Below, one piece after another: positions 39,070 through 49,406 of a stretch of 64,000 bases of DNA. A program made the position numbers and the translations under genes. Source of the DNA: Cellulomonas carbonis (GTDB taxonomy: Bacteria; Actinomycetota; Actinomycetes; Actinomycetales; Cellulomonadaceae); assembly GCF_014636275.1 (NCBI RefSeq), contig NZ_BMEB01000001.1:735468-799467 (forward strand), read 5' to 3'. Each line of letters opens with the position of its first letter. The first letter of the stretch is position 1. Under the pieces are notes generated by a model. That model was not told the origin of the DNA and did no database searches. It worked only from the letters and a program-made list of their open reading frames with translations.

Positions 39070-39100
39070 ACGCACCACCCCGCGAGGCGGGATGGTGCGT
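39070..39100. terminator. Hairpin after divIVA
   Basis: A 14-bp stem with one mismatch (ACGCACCACCCCGC at 39070-39083 with 39087-39100) and a 3-base loop sits about 58 bp past the divIVA stop. It most likely ends the whole ftsZ-to-divIVA transcription unit. Confidence 0.65.
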
Positions 39101-39157
39101 CGTACGGTCGGCGCGTGAGGCCGGGCGGCTCACGCCACGGGGACGGCTGGTCGGCGG

Positions 39158-39844
39158 TCAGCCGTTGAACTGCAGACCCTGCTCGCCGGCTCCCTGACGG
39201 GGCGCGACGCTGGCACCGCGGGCGTCGAGGTCGCCCAGCAGGTTCTCGAGGTAGCTCTTGAGGCGCGTCCGGTAGTCGCGCTCGAACACGCGGAGCTCGT
39301 CGATCTTGCGCTCGAGGAGGCTGCGCTCCTGCTCGAGGGCCGAGAGCGTGCGGGTCGAGGTCTCCTCGGCCTCGCGCACGATGCGCGTCGCCTGGGACTT
39401 GGCCTCGGTGATGATCCGCTCGCCCTCCTCCTGGCCGCTGCGCACGTAGTCGTCGTGCAGCTTCTGGGCCAGCTGGAGCATCCCCGTCGCCGACTCGGGC
39501 TCGCTGACCCGCTGCGGCGCGGGTGCAGCGGCGGCCGCCACGGGTGCGGGCGCGGGCGCCGGGGTGGGCTCGGGTTGACGGACGGGCTCGGGCTCCGGCT
39601 GCGGCGCGGGGGCCGGGGCGGCCGCCGGTGCGGGCTGCGCGGCACCCGCGCGGCTCAGCTCGGCGACGCGGCGCTCCGCCGCCGCGAGCTTGCTCTTGAG
39701 CTCGTCGTTCTCGGCCGTGACCGCACGCAGCGTGTTGACGACCTCGTCGAGGAAGTCGTCGACCTCGTCCTGGTCGTAGCCCTCGCGGAACTTCGTGGCC
39801 TGGAACTTCTTGTTCAGGACGTCGTCTGCGGTCAGCAGAGCCAT
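39158..39844 (-). CDS. divIVA: Polar growth and division protein DivIVA (Wag31)
   Basis: 228 residues. The N-terminal membrane-binding DivIVA domain begins MALLTADDVLNKKFQATKFREGYDQDEVDDFLDEV and runs into a coiled coil (about 20-65). A Pro/Ala/Glu-rich linker (70-115) separates it from the second coiled coil (LQLAQKLHDDYVRSGQEEGERII to the LENLLGDL end). In actinobacteria DivIVA marks curved membrane at poles and septa and directs cell wall growth. ATG start with GAGGTGA upstream. Confidence 0.97.
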   Translation of the reverse strand: MALLTADDVLNKKFQATKFREGYDQDEVDDFLDEVVNTLRAVTAENDELKSKLAAAERRVAELSRAGAAQPAPAAAPAPAPQPEPEPVRQPEPTPAPAPAPVAAAAAPAPQRVSEPESATGMLQLAQKLHDDYVRSGQEEGERIITEAKSQATRIVREAEETSTRTLSALEQERSLLERKIDELRVFERDYRTRLKSYLENLLGDLDARGASVAPRQGAGEQGLQFNG

Positions 39845-39904
39845 GCTGTCACCTCGGGTTGATCGTGCTGGTCGGGCCCGGCAGTCCGCCGACCGCCTCG
39901 CCTC

Positions 39905-39910
39905 ACGGTA
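39905..39910 (-). promoter_or_regulatory. Possible -10 of divIVA
   Basis: TACCGT on the minus strand lies in the 185-bp gap between yggT and divIVA. It would give a leader of about 55 bases. divIVA often has its own promoter. No -35 is evident. Confidence 0.3.
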
Positions 39911-40029
39911 GCGGATCCCCTCGTCGCCGCACGCGGCGGTCGTCCGCTCGGCGGACGGCGTGTCGGCGCGGGCCCGTGATCAGCGCCGTTACGTCCGTGT
40001 TCGTCCCCGCCCCGAGGGGGCGGCCCCGG

Positions 40030-40326
40030 TCAGGAGCGGTTGGCGAGCGCCTGGAGCACCCCGAGGAGGATCGAGCACGCGAACGCCACGATGATGAACG
40101 CGAGGTCGAGCCGGATGCTGCCGAGCGTCAGGGGCGGCACGACGCGGCGCACCGCACGCAGCGGCGGGTCGGTCACGGTGTAGGTCGCCTCCGCGACGAC
40201 CAGGACGACACCCCGGGGCCGCCAGTCGCGAGCGAAGACCTGGATCCAGTCGAGCACGAGGCGGACGAAGAGCAGCAGGAAGAAGACCAGGACGACCAGG
40301 TACAGGACGCCGAAGACGAGATCCAC
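40030..40326 (-). CDS. yggT: YggT family membrane protein
   Basis: 98 residues with two hydrophobic segments (LYLVVLVFFLLLFVRLVLDWI and IIVAFACSILLGVLQAL) joined by the conserved TDPPLRAVRRVVPPL, one YggT repeat. Conserved neighbour of sepF and divIVA; suspected role in envelope or division, unproven. GTG or ATG start one base after the sepF stop. Confidence 0.92.
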   Translation of the reverse strand: MDLVFGVLYLVVLVFFLLLFVRLVLDWIQVFARDWRPRGVVLVVAEATYTVTDPPLRAVRRVVPPLTLGSIRLDLAFIIVAFACSILLGVLQALANRS

Positions 40327-40327
40327 G

Positions 40328-40804
40328 TCAGCTCTGGTTGTAGAAGCCCGAGCGCGGCTCGCCGCCGGCGACGTGGTCCTCGCCCGCGACCTCGACGTGC
40401 TCCGGCGAGAGCAGGAAGACCTTCGAGGTCACGCGCTCGATGGCGCCGTGCAGGCCGAAGATCAGGCCCGCCGAGAAGTCGACGAGCCGCTTGGCGTCCG
40501 CGTCGGTCATCTCCGACAGGTTCATGATCACCGGCGTGCCCGACCGGAAGGCCTCGCCGATCGTCCGTGCGTCGTTGTACGAGCGCGGGTGGATCGTCGT
40601 GATCCGGCGCAGCTCGGCCGGGGGTGCGACGTGCTCGACCGCACGAGGCGTGCGGTGCAGCGGCGTGACCTCGGCCTCGTACTCCTGCGCCACGTCGTAC
40701 TCCTCGCCGTCGTACGCGTCGTCGTACTCGTCGACGTGCGTGCCCTGCCGGTCGTCCTCGGCGAGCCCGAGGTACAGCATCGTCTTGCGCAGCGCTCCGG
40801 CCAT
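40328..40804 (-). CDS. sepF: Cell division protein SepF
   Basis: FtsZ membrane anchor, 158 residues. An N-terminal amphipathic helix ([17 protein letters not shown]) binds membrane, a very acidic linker ([13 protein letters not shown]) follows, then the SepF core: [30 protein letters not shown] and [20 protein letters not shown]. In actinobacteria lacking FtsA it is the main Z-ring anchor. ATG start with a TAGCGT -10 about 70 bp upstream. Confidence 0.96.
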   Translation of the reverse strand: MAGALRKTMLYLGLAEDDRQGTHVDEYDDAYDGEEYDVAQEYEAEVTPLHRTPRAVEHVAPPAELRRITTIHPRSYNDARTIGEAFRSGTPVIMNLSEMTDADAKRLVDFSAGLIFGLHGAIERVTSKVFLLSPEHVEVAGEDHVAGGEPRSGFYNQS

Positions 40805-40873
40805 GAGGCCTCCATCCCACCAACGACGGTCCAGGTGGACCGCTGCCCGCGGGCTGCGATCCGGTCGAGGGCC

Positions 40874-40879
40874 ACGCTA
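40874..40879 (-). promoter_or_regulatory. Possible -10 of sepF
   Basis: TAGCGT on the minus strand in the 124-bp pgeF-sepF gap. The gap is far too short to hold a yggS gene, which often lies here. Confidence 0.35.
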
Positions 40880-40928
40880 GCCGCGCGCCCTCACCCACCC
40901 TGCGACGACACGCCGCGCGCGGCTCACG

Positions 40929-41705
40929 TCACGAGCGGGCCGTCGACGGGAGTACGCGCACGACGCCCGCCACGCGCCCGACCGGACGGACGAGCCCGCG
41001 CACGGCCGCAGGCACCGCACCGCCGGTCGCCGCGCGGTGCGAGAACCAGCGGACGTCCTCGATCGTGCACGCGCCCGACATCGCGACCCGCGCCACGCCC
41101 GCACGGTCGAGCTGGGCCCGCACCGCGGCGGGCAGGTCCAGGGCCGGCGTCCCCCAGGACGTCGTCGACCACGCCTCGGGCACGACCGCCGCGACCTCGT
41201 CGCGCAGGGCGGCCGGGACCTCGTAGCAGCCGCCGCAGGCGGCCGGCCCCACGACGGCGCGCACCGCGGCCGGCTCGGCCCCGAGCGACGCCATGACCTC
41301 GACCGCGCGGGTCACCACGTCGGCCACGACCCCGCGCCGACCGGCGTGGACGGCCGCGACGACGCCCGCGGCCCGCTCGGCGAGCAGGACCGGGACGCAG
41401 TCGGCCACGACGACGCCGAGCGCGACACCCGGGTGCGCCGTGACGAGCGCGTCGGCCTCGGCGACGACCTCGTCGGCCGCGCCGGGCACCCCGTCGACGA
41501 CGTGCACCGCGGCCCCGTGCACCTGACGCGCGAAGGCCACACGGGTGCCCGCCCACGCGTCGACCGACCCCCGGACGGCCCGGACCCGGACCGGGTCGTC
41601 ACCGACCGCCGAGCCGATGTTCCCCGTCGCGACGGTCGTGAACGCGCAGCGGACGCCCGGTCCCAGGTCGACGAGGACCAGGGACCGGGCGTCCGCGTCC
41701 GTCAC
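40929..41705 (-). CDS. pgeF: Peptidoglycan editing factor PgeF / polyphenol oxidase family
   Basis: 258 residues of the YfiH family: multicopper-like metal site in [52 protein letters not shown] (His/Cys residues). Family members clear mis-made UDP-MurNAc-Ser peptides or act on purine nucleosides. Starts at a GTG in a GTGA overlap with ftsZ. Confidence 0.9.
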   Translation of the reverse strand: MTDADARSLVLVDLGPGVRCAFTTVATGNIGSAVGDDPVRVRAVRGSVDAWAGTRVAFARQVHGAAVHVVDGVPGAADEVVAEADALVTAHPGVALGVVVADCVPVLLAERAAGVVAAVHAGRRGVVADVVTRAVEVMASLGAEPAAVRAVVGPAACGGCYEVPAALRDEVAAVVPEAWSTTSWGTPALDLPAAVRAQLDRAGVARVAMSGACTIEDVRWFSHRAATGGAVPAAVRGLVRPVGRVAGVVRVLPSTARS

Positions 41706-43015
41706 GGGGTGTTCTTGAGGAAGTCGGGCAGGTCGAGGTCGTCCGTCCGACGGGCCGTGCGCTCCTCGAACACGCGCGGGACCTCGACCGGGGCGGCCGG
41801 CGACGCGTGCGCCGGGCCCTCCTCGCGCTCGTCCCCGAGGAAGGACGGTGCGGCGCCGGGCACCGGGCGGGCGTCCTCACCGACCGGCGTGGGTCGGACC
41901 TCCGGGACGTACGACGGCACGCCCTCGGCGGCACGCCACCCCTCGGCACCCCCGGGCGGCGACGCCGGCAGGTCGGCGGGCGCCGGGCGCGCTGCGTGCC
42001 GCTCGGGCGAGGCCGCACGCGCGCCGCTGACCTGACCCAGCGCGCGGTCGTCCTTACGCGTGACGGGCGACCCGCTGTCGAAGCCGGCGGCGATCACCGT
42101 GACGCGGACCTCGTCGCCGAGCGCGTCGTCGATGACGGCACCGAAGATGATGTTCGCCTCGGGGTGCGCCGCCTCCTGGACGAGGCGGGCCGCCTCGTTG
42201 ATCTCGAACAGGCCGAGGTCGGAGCCGCCCTGGATCGACAGCAGCACGCCGTGCGCGCCGTCGATGCTCGCCTCGAGCAGGGGCGACGAGATCGCGAGCT
42301 CCGCGGCCTGGACCGCCCGGTCGTCGCCGCGTGCCGAGCCGATACCCATGAGCGCGCTGCCCGCGCCCTGCATGACGCTCTTGACGTCCGCGAAGTCGAG
42401 GTTGATGAGGCCGGGCGTCGTGATCAGGTCGGTGATCCCCTGGACGCCCGAGAGCAGGACCTGGTCCGCCGAGTGGAAGGCGTCGAGGACCGACACCGAC
42501 CGGTCGGAGATCGACAGGAGGCGGTCGTTCGGGATGACGATGAGCGTGTCGACCTCGGACCGGAGCGCGTCGATGCCCTTCTCGGCCTGCACCGACCGCC
42601 GACGACCCTCGAACGTGAACGGCCGGGTCACGACGCCGATGGTCAGCGCGCCCAGCGACCGCGCGATGCGCGCGACGACGGGCGCTCCCCCGGTCCCGGT
42701 GCCACCGCCCTCGCCGGCCGTCACGAAGACCATGTCCGCACCGCGCAGGACGTCCTCGATCTCCTCGGCGTGGTCCTCGGCGGCGTTGCGGCCGACCTCC
42801 GGGTCGGCACCCGCCCCGAGCCCCCGCGTGAGCTCCCGGCCGACGTCGAGCTTGACGTCGGCGTCGGACATCAGCAGGGCCTGGGCGTCGGTGTTGATCG
42901 CGATGAACTCGACGCCCTTGAGGCCGACCTCGATCATGCGGTTCACGGCGTTGACGCCGCCACCACCGATGCCGACCACCTTGATGACCGCCAGGTAGTT
43001 CTGGGGTGCTGCCAC
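41702..43015 (-). CDS. ftsZ: Cell division GTPase FtsZ
   Basis: Tubulin-like GTPase of the Z ring, 437 residues. [20 protein letters not shown], the GTP loop [15 protein letters not shown], and [11 protein letters not shown] are intact. A variable Pro/Ala-rich linker of about 110 residues leads to the C-terminal peptide [11 protein letters not shown], the SepF and FtsW docking tail. GTG start ([10 protein letters not shown]) with GGAAGG upstream. A 133-bp gap from ftsQ carries its own promoter-like region and a hairpin. Confidence 0.98.
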   Translation of the reverse strand: MAAPQNYLAVIKVVGIGGGGVNAVNRMIEVGLKGVEFIAINTDAQALLMSDADVKLDVGRELTRGLGAGADPEVGRNAAEDHAEEIEDVLRGADMVFVTAGEGGGTGTGGAPVVARIARSLGALTIGVVTRPFTFEGRRRSVQAEKGIDALRSEVDTLIVIPNDRLLSISDRSVSVLDAFHSADQVLLSGVQGITDLITTPGLINLDFADVKSVMQGAGSALMGIGSARGDDRAVQAAELAISSPLLEASIDGAHGVLLSIQGGSDLGLFEINEAARLVQEAAHPEANIIFGAVIDDALGDEVRVTVIAAGFDSGSPVTRKDDRALGQVSGARAASPERHAARPAPADLPASPPGGAEGWRAAEGVPSYVPEVRPTPVGEDARPVPGAAPSFLGDEREEGPAHASPAAPVEVPRVFEERTARRTDDLDLPDFLKNTP

Positions 43016-43039
43016 GTCGGTGCCTTCCGTCGGGGGTCC

Positions 43040-43064
43040 AACCCTCAAGTTCAGGTAGAGGGTT
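43040..43064 (-). promoter_or_regulatory. Hairpin in the ftsZ leader
   Basis: A 7-bp stem (AACCCTC/GAGGGTT) with an 11-base loop lies about 25 bp before the ftsZ start, next to the only A/T-richer stretch in the cluster (43065-43090, minus strand ATCTGACATAACTCTAACC). That stretch holds several weak -10 candidates. Suggests a dedicated, perhaps post-transcriptionally controlled ftsZ promoter. Confidence 0.45.
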
Positions 43065-43148
43065 AGAGTTATGTCAGATGTGCTGTCGAACGACGACGCT
43101 AGGTGCCCTCCGGCGACCCGGCAACGACCGCGCGCGCGTGTCGCGCGA

Positions 43149-44180
43149 TCAGGAGCGGGTGATCGGCAGGGTCGGTGCCGAGACGTCGATCACCGACGCC
43201 GACCGGCCCGCCTCGGTCGCCCGGAGCGTGAGCAAGACGCGTCCCTTCAGCGCCGAGCGGTCCGCGCTCCCCCACTCGACCACGGTGCCGTCGGCGAGGT
43301 CGAGGCGCACCGTGTCACGGCTGCGGGCCGAGACCCCGACGAGCTCGGCACGGAGCTCGTCCGGCAGCTGCTCGAGCACGCCCAGGACCGCGGTGATCGT
43401 CCGCGCGTCGCCGTCGAGCGGCACGTCGACCACCGGCAGACCCGCGGGCGGCTCCTGCGCGCTGCCGACCCGCACGCCCTCGCGGTCCAGGAGCGCGAAG
43501 CCCGTCGAGGCGTCGGGGACGGCTGCGACCGGCTCGCGCGAGACCAGCACGACGCGCAGGCCGTGCGGCCAGCGTCGCGTCACCTCGGCGGCCCGGACAC
43601 CCGGAACACCCAGGACCTGCCGGCGCAGCCCGACCGTGTCCAGGCGCGGCAGCGGCACGCCGTCGTAGGCCGCGACGACGTCGGTCACGTGGGTCGGCTC
43701 GACGACCGTGCCCTGCCCCTCGACGACCACCTCGTCCACGTCGAGTGCGAGCAGCGGCGAACCGAGCAGGACCCAGCCGACGACGGCCACGGCCGCCGCG
43801 ACCGACCCGGCGACGACCGCGCGCCGTCGGGTGAGCCGCCGTCGCACACGCACCCGCTCCGCGAACCGCTCGGCCGACCGGGTCGAGACCACGGCCGGCC
43901 GCACGGGCCGCCACGCGCGGTCGGGGACCGGAGCGCCCGCCGCCTGCGCCGGCACCGCCTCGCGCGAGGCCGCGCCTCGGCCCTCGCCCGGTCCCGACGC
44001 CGTCGGGTCGCCCCCCGTGGAGGTCCGTGCACCGGTCGGCACCTCCGCCGTCGGCGCCGGAGCCGACGCGGACCGGGGTGACGCGGGGCGGGGTGAGCCG
44101 GGGCGCGACGAGCCCGCGGCCGCGGGACCGGCGGGCGGACCGCCCAGCGCGACGCGGCGCGGCCTGGGCGGCGGTCTCAC
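43149..44180 (-). CDS. ftsQ: Cell division protein FtsQ
   Basis: 343 residues. A long disordered cytoplasmic tail (about 150 residues, rich in Pro, Ala, Gly, Arg) precedes one transmembrane segment ([19 protein letters not shown]), then the POTRA domain beginning [15 protein letters not shown] and the FtsQ domain ([19 protein letters not shown]). Part of the FtsQ-FtsL-FtsB septal regulator. GTG start overlapping the murC stop (GTGA). Confidence 0.94.
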   Translation of the reverse strand: MRPPPRPRRVALGGPPAGPAAAGSSRPGSPRPASPRSASAPAPTAEVPTGARTSTGGDPTASGPGEGRGAASREAVPAQAAGAPVPDRAWRPVRPAVVSTRSAERFAERVRVRRRLTRRRAVVAGSVAAAVAVVGWVLLGSPLLALDVDEVVVEGQGTVVEPTHVTDVVAAYDGVPLPRLDTVGLRRQVLGVPGVRAAEVTRRWPHGLRVVLVSREPVAAVPDASTGFALLDREGVRVGSAQEPPAGLPVVDVPLDGDARTITAVLGVLEQLPDELRAELVGVSARSRDTVRLDLADGTVVEWGSADRSALKGRVLLTLRATEAGRSASVIDVSAPTLPITRS

Positions 44181-45607
44181 CGCGCCTCCCCGCCCCGGTC
44201 CTCCCGCACCTGCTCGAGCACGACGGGTGCCAGCTCGGTGACGTCGCCGGCGCCGACCGTCAGCACGAGGTCGCCCGGACGCGCCCGTGAGCCGATCCAC
44301 CGGGCGGCGTCCCAGCGGTCCGGCACCGACACGGCGGCCGGGTGGCCCGTGGCCGTCATGCGGTCCGTGAGCAGCGACCCGGTCACGTCCGGGTCGAGGT
44401 CCTCGCGCGCCGCGTACACGTCGGTCACGACGACGACGTCGGCCGCGGCGAGCGCCGTGGCGAACTCGTCGGCGAAGGTGCGCGTCCGCGAGTACAGGTG
44501 GGGCTGGAACAGCACCAGCACGCGCCCGGCGGTGACGGACCGTGCCGCGGCGAGCAGCGCCGCCACCTCGGTCGGGTGGTGCGCGTAGTCGTCGACGACC
44601 CGGACGCCGCCGACCTCACCGCGCTCCTCGAACCGGCGCCCCGTCCCGCCGAACCGGCCGAGTCCCTCGGCCGCCGCCACGGGGTCGACGCCGAGCAGCC
44701 GGGCGACCGCCCAGGCACCCGCCGCGTTGAGCCCGTTGTGCGCTCCGGGGACCTGGAGCACGAGCTCGGCCTCGGCGCCGTCCGTGCCGTGCACGACGAC
44801 CCGCCCGCCGGCGCCCTCGGCCGCCCACGTGCCGACCCGGACGTCGGCGTCCGCCGACGTCCCGTACGTCACGACGGCCGTGCCCGCGGCACGCGCACGG
44901 ACGGCCAGGCGGCGCGCGCCGTCGTCGTCGGCGCACACCACGAGGTGCCCGCGGACGCGGTCGGCGAACTGCACGAAGGCGTCCTCGAAGGCCTCGCGGC
45001 TCCCGTAGTGGTCGAGGTGGTCGGGCTCGATGTTGGTGACCAGCGCGACCTCGGGCCGGTAGGCGAGGAACGAGCCGTCCGACTCGTCGGCCTCGGCGAC
45101 GAAGACGTCGCCGGACCCGTGGTGCGCCCCGCCGACCGCGTCCGCCGAGGTCCCGTCCGCCGACCGGACGGTCCCGCCGATCGCGTACGACGGGTCGAGG
45201 CCGGCGTGGCCGAGCGCGACCGCGACCATGGCCGAGGTCGTCGTCTTGCCGTGCGCCCCCGCGACGGCGACCGCACGCCGACCGGCCATGAGAGCGGCGA
45301 GCGCCTCCGAGCGGTGCAGCACGGGGATGCCGCGCTCGCGCGCCCGGACGAGCTCGGGGTTGGTCGGCCGGATCGCGCTCGAGACGACGAGCGTGTCCAC
45401 CCCCTCGACGTGCGCGGCGTCGTGGCCGACGTGCACCGTCACGCCCACGGAGCGCAGGGCGAGGACGGCGGCGCCGTCCCGCGCGTCGGAGCCCGACACG
45501 TCGACACCCCGCGCACGCAGCAGCGCCGCGACGGTGGACATGCCCGCTCCGCCGACGCCCACCAGGTGGACCCGGCCGAGCGTCGTGACGTCGGTCGGCT
45601 CGCTCAC
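44177..45607 (-). CDS. murC: UDP-N-acetylmuramate--L-alanine ligase
   Basis: ATP-dependent ligase adding L-Ala, 476 residues. GVGGAGMSTVAALLRARG (UDP site), VAGAHGKTTTSAM (P-loop), NIEPDHLDHYGS, and DDYAHHPTEVAALL are family motifs. GTG start in a GTGA overlap with murG. Confidence 0.97.
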   Translation of the reverse strand: MSEPTDVTTLGRVHLVGVGGAGMSTVAALLRARGVDVSGSDARDGAAVLALRSVGVTVHVGHDAAHVEGVDTLVVSSAIRPTNPELVRARERGIPVLHRSEALAALMAGRRAVAVAGAHGKTTTSAMVAVALGHAGLDPSYAIGGTVRSADGTSADAVGGAHHGSGDVFVAEADESDGSFLAYRPEVALVTNIEPDHLDHYGSREAFEDAFVQFADRVRGHLVVCADDDGARRLAVRARAAGTAVVTYGTSADADVRVGTWAAEGAGGRVVVHGTDGAEAELVLQVPGAHNGLNAAGAWAVARLLGVDPVAAAEGLGRFGGTGRRFEERGEVGGVRVVDDYAHHPTEVAALLAAARSVTAGRVLVLFQPHLYSRTRTFADEFATALAAADVVVVTDVYAAREDLDPDVTGSLLTDRMTATGHPAAVSVPDRWDAARWIGSRARPGDLVLTVGAGDVTELAPVVLEQVREDRGGEAR

Positions 45608-46734
45608 CGCGCGGCCTCCTCGACCAGGTCGGCGACCCGTGCGGCGGCGTCGGTGACGCCGACCGACGCGGCCGCGCGGCCCGCGGCGGCGAGTCGCTCC
45701 GCGTCGGCGAGGAACGGCAGCACCTCGTCGACGACGCGCTGCGGCGTGAGGGCCTGGTCGGGGACGACGAGGCCGCCGCCCGCGTCGACGACGGGCTGGG
45801 CGTTGAGACGCTGCTCGCCGTTGCCCACGGGGAGCGGGACGTACACGGCCGGGATGCCGAGCGCCGCGAGCTCGCCCACGGTCCCCGCACCCGCACGGGC
45901 CACGACCAGGTCGGCGACCGCGAGCGCGAGCTGCATCCGCGGGAGGTACTCGCGCACCTGGTAGCGGCCGGCGTGCTGGGTCAGGCCGTCGCGGGCGGCG
46001 GCCGCGACCGCGGCGCGCACGTCCTCGGCCTTCCCGGCACCCGTGAGGTGGAGCACCTGGACGCCCGCGGCGAGCAGCTCGCGTGCGGCGCCGGACACGG
46101 CCTCGTTGACGCGCACCGCGCCGAGCGAGCCCCCGGTGACCAGGAGCGTCGGCAGCGTCGGGTCCAGGCCGAGCTCGGCCGCGGCGGAGCGGCGCGCACC
46201 CGCGGCGTCGTGCTCGCGGTCCGCGACCAGCGCGGCGACCTCGGGACGCAGCGGCAGACCGGTGACCTGCGCACCGGGCAGCCTGGTCCCCGGGAACGTC
46301 ACCGCGACGGCGTGGGCCCAGCGGGCGCCGAGGCGGTTCGCGAGACCGGGACGCGCGTTCTGCTCGTGGATCACCACGGGTACCCCGCGGCGGCGTGCCG
46401 CGAGGTACGCCGGGGTCGACACGTAGCCGCCGAACCCGACGACGACCTGCGCGCCGGACGCCTCGATCGCGGCGTCGGCCGCGTCCACCGCGTCGCGCAG
46501 GCGCCCGGGCAGGCGCAGCCACGCGGTCGTGGGGGTCCGGGGCAGCGGGACGCGCGGCACCGGGACCAGGTCGTAGCCGCGCGCGGGGACGAGCTCGGCC
46601 TCCAGACCCTCGACCGTCCCGAGCACGACCACGGCCGTACCGGGGTCGCGCCGACGCAGCTCGTCGGCGACGGCGAGCAGCGGGTTGACGTGCCCGGCGG
46701 TGCCACCGCCGGCCAGCAGGACGGACTCAACCAC
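45604..46734 (-). CDS. murG: UDP-GlcNAc:lipid I N-acetylglucosaminyltransferase
   Basis: Membrane-associated GT28 enzyme making lipid II, 376 residues. LLAGGGTAGHVNPLLAVADEL, VGFGGYVSTPAYLAA, VTGGSLGAVRVNEAV and RAGAGTVGELAALGIPAVYVPLP are diagnostic. GTG start overlaps ftsW by eight bases. Confidence 0.97.
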   Translation of the reverse strand: MVESVLLAGGGTAGHVNPLLAVADELRRRDPGTAVVVLGTVEGLEAELVPARGYDLVPVPRVPLPRTPTTAWLRLPGRLRDAVDAADAAIEASGAQVVVGFGGYVSTPAYLAARRRGVPVVIHEQNARPGLANRLGARWAHAVAVTFPGTRLPGAQVTGLPLRPEVAALVADREHDAAGARRSAAAELGLDPTLPTLLVTGGSLGAVRVNEAVSGAARELLAAGVQVLHLTGAGKAEDVRAAVAAAARDGLTQHAGRYQVREYLPRMQLALAVADLVVARAGAGTVGELAALGIPAVYVPLPVGNGEQRLNAQPVVDAGGGLVVPDQALTPQRVVDEVLPFLADAERLAAAGRAAASVGVTDAAARVADLVEEAAR

Positions 46735-47986
46735 GACGGCTCCTGGTTCGGCCGAGGACCGCGAGGGACCGGCGTACGACGGTGGGTCGGGCGGACAGCG
46801 CCTCGGCTGCGCCGGGCTCCTGCCGCGCGAATGACATCACGACGCCGAGCGCGAGCATGGTCGTCACGAGCGCGGTGCCGCCGGCGGACACGAGCGGGAG
46901 CGGGACGCCGACGACGGGCAGCAGCCCGATCACGACCGCGATGTTGATGACGGCCTGACCGAGCACCCACGCGCCGATCGCTGCCGTCGCGACCTGCACG
47001 AAGGGGTCGGTGTGGCGACGGACGACGCGCGTGATCGCGACCGCCAGGACGCCGAAGAGCCCCACGACCAGCAGCGTGCCGAGCAGCCCGAGCTCCTCGC
47101 CCAGGACCGCGAAGATGAAGTCGTTGTGCGCCTCGGGCAGGTAGGACCACTTCTCGCGGCTCTCGCCCAGGCCGACCCCGGTGAGGCCACCCGAGCCGAG
47201 CGCGAGCATGCCGCGGTAGGTCTGGTAGCACGCACCCGCCTTGTCGCAGTCCGGGCTGAAGAACGCGGTGATGCGCCCGACACGGTTCGCGGACCCGGCA
47301 GCCAGCGCGATCGCGCCCGCCACGCCCGCGGCGCCCGCGACGGCGAACCACCGCAGCGGGATGCCACCGACGAAGAACGCCCCGGCGACGAGCACCATGA
47401 TGATCAGCGCGGTGCCCAGGTCGTGCCCCAGCAGGACGAAGCCGACGGCGGCCACCGCTCCGACGACGCCGGGGACCACGACGTGCTGCCACCGCTCCAG
47501 CAGGTGCCGCTTGCGCGCCAGGACCGCCGCGAGCCACAGCGCGAGGGCGAGCTTGAGGAGCTCCGACGGCTGGAACGACTGCCCGCCGACGACGATCCAG
47601 TTGCGGTTGCCGTTGACCTCCTTGCCGATGAACGGCACGAGCGCCTGCACGCCCAGGAGCGCGAGGAACGCCGGCCACGCGGCGCGCTTGTAGAGCCGCA
47701 CGGGGAGCCTGCTCGCGACCCAGGCGATCGGGACCCCGAGCACCGCGTACTGGGCCTGCTTGAGGAACACCGAGTACGCGGACGCGCCGTCGGTGGCGCT
47801 CAGCGAGTAGACGGTCGAGCTCGACAGCACCATGACCAGGCCGATGGTCACGAGCAGCGTCATCGCGCCGGCGATCAGGTAGTAGCTCGTGACGGCGCTG
47901 TCCCACGCTCCGAGCGCGGCTCCGCGCCGCGGGGCGGCGTCGAGCTCGCCGACCCTGGTACCGACCGTCACCGTGGCCTCAGCCAC
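46727..47986 (-). CDS. ftsW: Septal peptidoglycan polymerase FtsW (SEDS family)
   Basis: Glycan-chain polymerase, 419 residues with about ten membrane segments. SEDS motifs: GNRNWIVVGGQSFQPSELLKLAL, LLGHDLGTALIIM, EAHNDFIFAVLGEELGLLG (catalytic-type Asp region), and PLPLVSAGGTALV. A loop with two cysteines (SPDCDKAGACYQTYRG) may be disulphide-bonded outside. A short charged cytoplasmic tail ends the protein. GTG start, overlapping murD by eight bases. Confidence 0.97.
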   Translation of the reverse strand: MAEATVTVGTRVGELDAAPRRGAALGAWDSAVTSYYLIAGAMTLLVTIGLVMVLSSSTVYSLSATDGASAYSVFLKQAQYAVLGVPIAWVASRLPVRLYKRAAWPAFLALLGVQALVPFIGKEVNGNRNWIVVGGQSFQPSELLKLALALWLAAVLARKRHLLERWQHVVVPGVVGAVAAVGFVLLGHDLGTALIIMVLVAGAFFVGGIPLRWFAVAGAAGVAGAIALAAGSANRVGRITAFFSPDCDKAGACYQTYRGMLALGSGGLTGVGLGESREKWSYLPEAHNDFIFAVLGEELGLLGTLLVVGLFGVLAVAITRVVRRHTDPFVQVATAAIGAWVLGQAVINIAVVIGLLPVVGVPLPLVSAGGTALVTTMLALGVVMSFARQEPGAAEALSARPTVVRRSLAVLGRTRSRRG

Positions 47987-49406
47987 GCGGCCGCAGCGCG
48001 CGGACGGCCTCGACGAAGGCCGTGCCGCGGTGGGCGTAGGAGTCGAACTGGTCCATCGAGGCGCACGCGGGCGCGAGCAGCACCGTGTCGCCCGGCTGGG
48101 CGAGGCGGCGGGCCTTCGTCACGGCGCTGGTCATGACGGCAGTGTCCGTCGGATCGACGGCGACCACGGGGATTGCCGGCGCGTGTCGGGCGAGCGCGTC
48201 GGCCAGCGGCGCCTGGTCGACACCGATGAGGACGACCGCGCGGAGCCGGTCGGACCGGCGCGCGACGAGCTCGTCGAAGGCGGCCCCCTTGGCCAGCCCG
48301 CCGGCGACCCACACGACGGTGCCGGGCGCGAACCCCGCGAGTGCGGCGCTCGCGGCGTGCGCGTTGGTCGCCTTGGAGTCGTCGACGTAGGCCACGTCGT
48401 CGACCGTCGCGACGTGCTGGGTGCGGTGGTCGCCGGGCCGGTACGCGCGCAGGCCGTCGCGCACGGCGGCGGCGGGCACGCCGTGCGCGCGCGCGAGGGC
48501 CGCGGCGGCGAGCGCGTTCGCGACGACGTGCGGCGCGAGCCGGCCCTCGGCGCCCGCGAGGTGCGCGAGGTCCTCGACCGTCGCGAGCTCGGCGGCGGAC
48601 CGCTGGCGCGCGGGGTCGTCGGCCGGGAGGTGGAACGCCCTGTCCACGAGGATGCCGTCGATCACGCCGAGCTGACCCGGCGACGGGGCGCCGAGCGTGA
48701 ACCCCACCGCCCGCGCCCCCTCGGCCACGTCGGCCTCGCGCACGAGCTCCTCGAGCACCGCGTCCTGCGTCCCGTACACGCACGCGACCTCGGTGCGCTC
48801 GAAGATGCGGGCCTTGTCGGCGACGTACGCCTCGAACGAGCCGTGCCAGTCGAGGTGGTCCTCGGCGACGTTGAGCACCGCCGCGGCCTGCGGCGCCGTC
48901 GTGTGGGTGTGGTGCAGCTGGAAGCTCGACAGCTCGACCGCGAGCACGTCGTTCGCGGGGTCCGTCGCGGCCTCGACGACCGGCGTCCCGACGTTGCCCA
49001 CGGCGGGTGCGCGCAGCCCCGCGGCGGCGAGGATCGCGGCGAGCATCCCGACGGTCGTCGTCTTGCCGTTGGTGCCCGTGAGCACGAGCCACGGGGCGGG
49101 CCCGCGGCCGCCGACCCGGTCCACCCGGACGGCCCACGCGAGCTCGACCTCGCTCCACACGGGGACACCGGCCTCGCGCGCCGCGACGAGCAGCGGGTGC
49201 GACGGCGCCCACCCCGGCGAGGCCACGACGAGGTCGGTCCCCGCGACGTCGACGTCCGCCGCGTCGGCGACGTCGGCGTCCTGCGCGTGCGCGTCGACCG
49301 TGGTCACGACCGCACCGCGCTCGCGCAGCACCCTCGCGGCCGCGCGTCCGGAGACGCCGAGCCCGGCGACGACGACGCGACGGCCACGCAGGTCCGTGGC
49401 GCTCAT
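47979..49406 (-). CDS. murD: UDP-N-acetylmuramoylalanine--D-glutamate ligase
   Basis: 475 residues. [45 protein letters not shown] and [16 protein letters not shown] are Mur-ligase motifs, and [19 protein letters not shown] marks MurD. ATG start in an ATGA overlap with mraY. Confidence 0.97.
   Translation of the reverse strand: MSATDLRGRRVVVAGLGVSGRAAARVLRERGAVVTTVDAHAQDADVADAADVDVAGTDLVVASPGWAPSHPLLVAAREAGVPVWSEVELAWAVRVDRVGGRGPAPWLVLTGTNGKTTTVGMLAAILAAAGLRAPAVGNVGTPVVEAATDPANDVLAVELSSFQLHHTHTTAPQAAAVLNVAEDHLDWHGSFEAYVADKARIFERTEVACVYGTQDAVLEELVREADVAEGARAVGFTLGAPSPGQLGVIDGILVDRAFHLPADDPARQRSAAELATVEDLAHLAGAEGRLAPHVVANALAAAALARAHGVPAAAVRDGLRAYRPGDHRTQHVATVDDVAYVDDSKATNAHAASAALAGFAPGTVVWVAGGLAKGAAFDELVARRSDRLRAVVLIGVDQAPLADALARHAPAIPVVAVDPTDTAVMTSAVTKARRLAQPGDTVLLAPACASMDQFDSYAHRGTAFVEAVRALRPRG

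Noticed and set aside
39500..39650. Tandem repeat or mobile insert inside divIVA
   Set aside because: The Pro/Ala/Glu run is the normal variable linker of actinobacterial DivIVA; codons vary, so it is not a DNA-level repeat.
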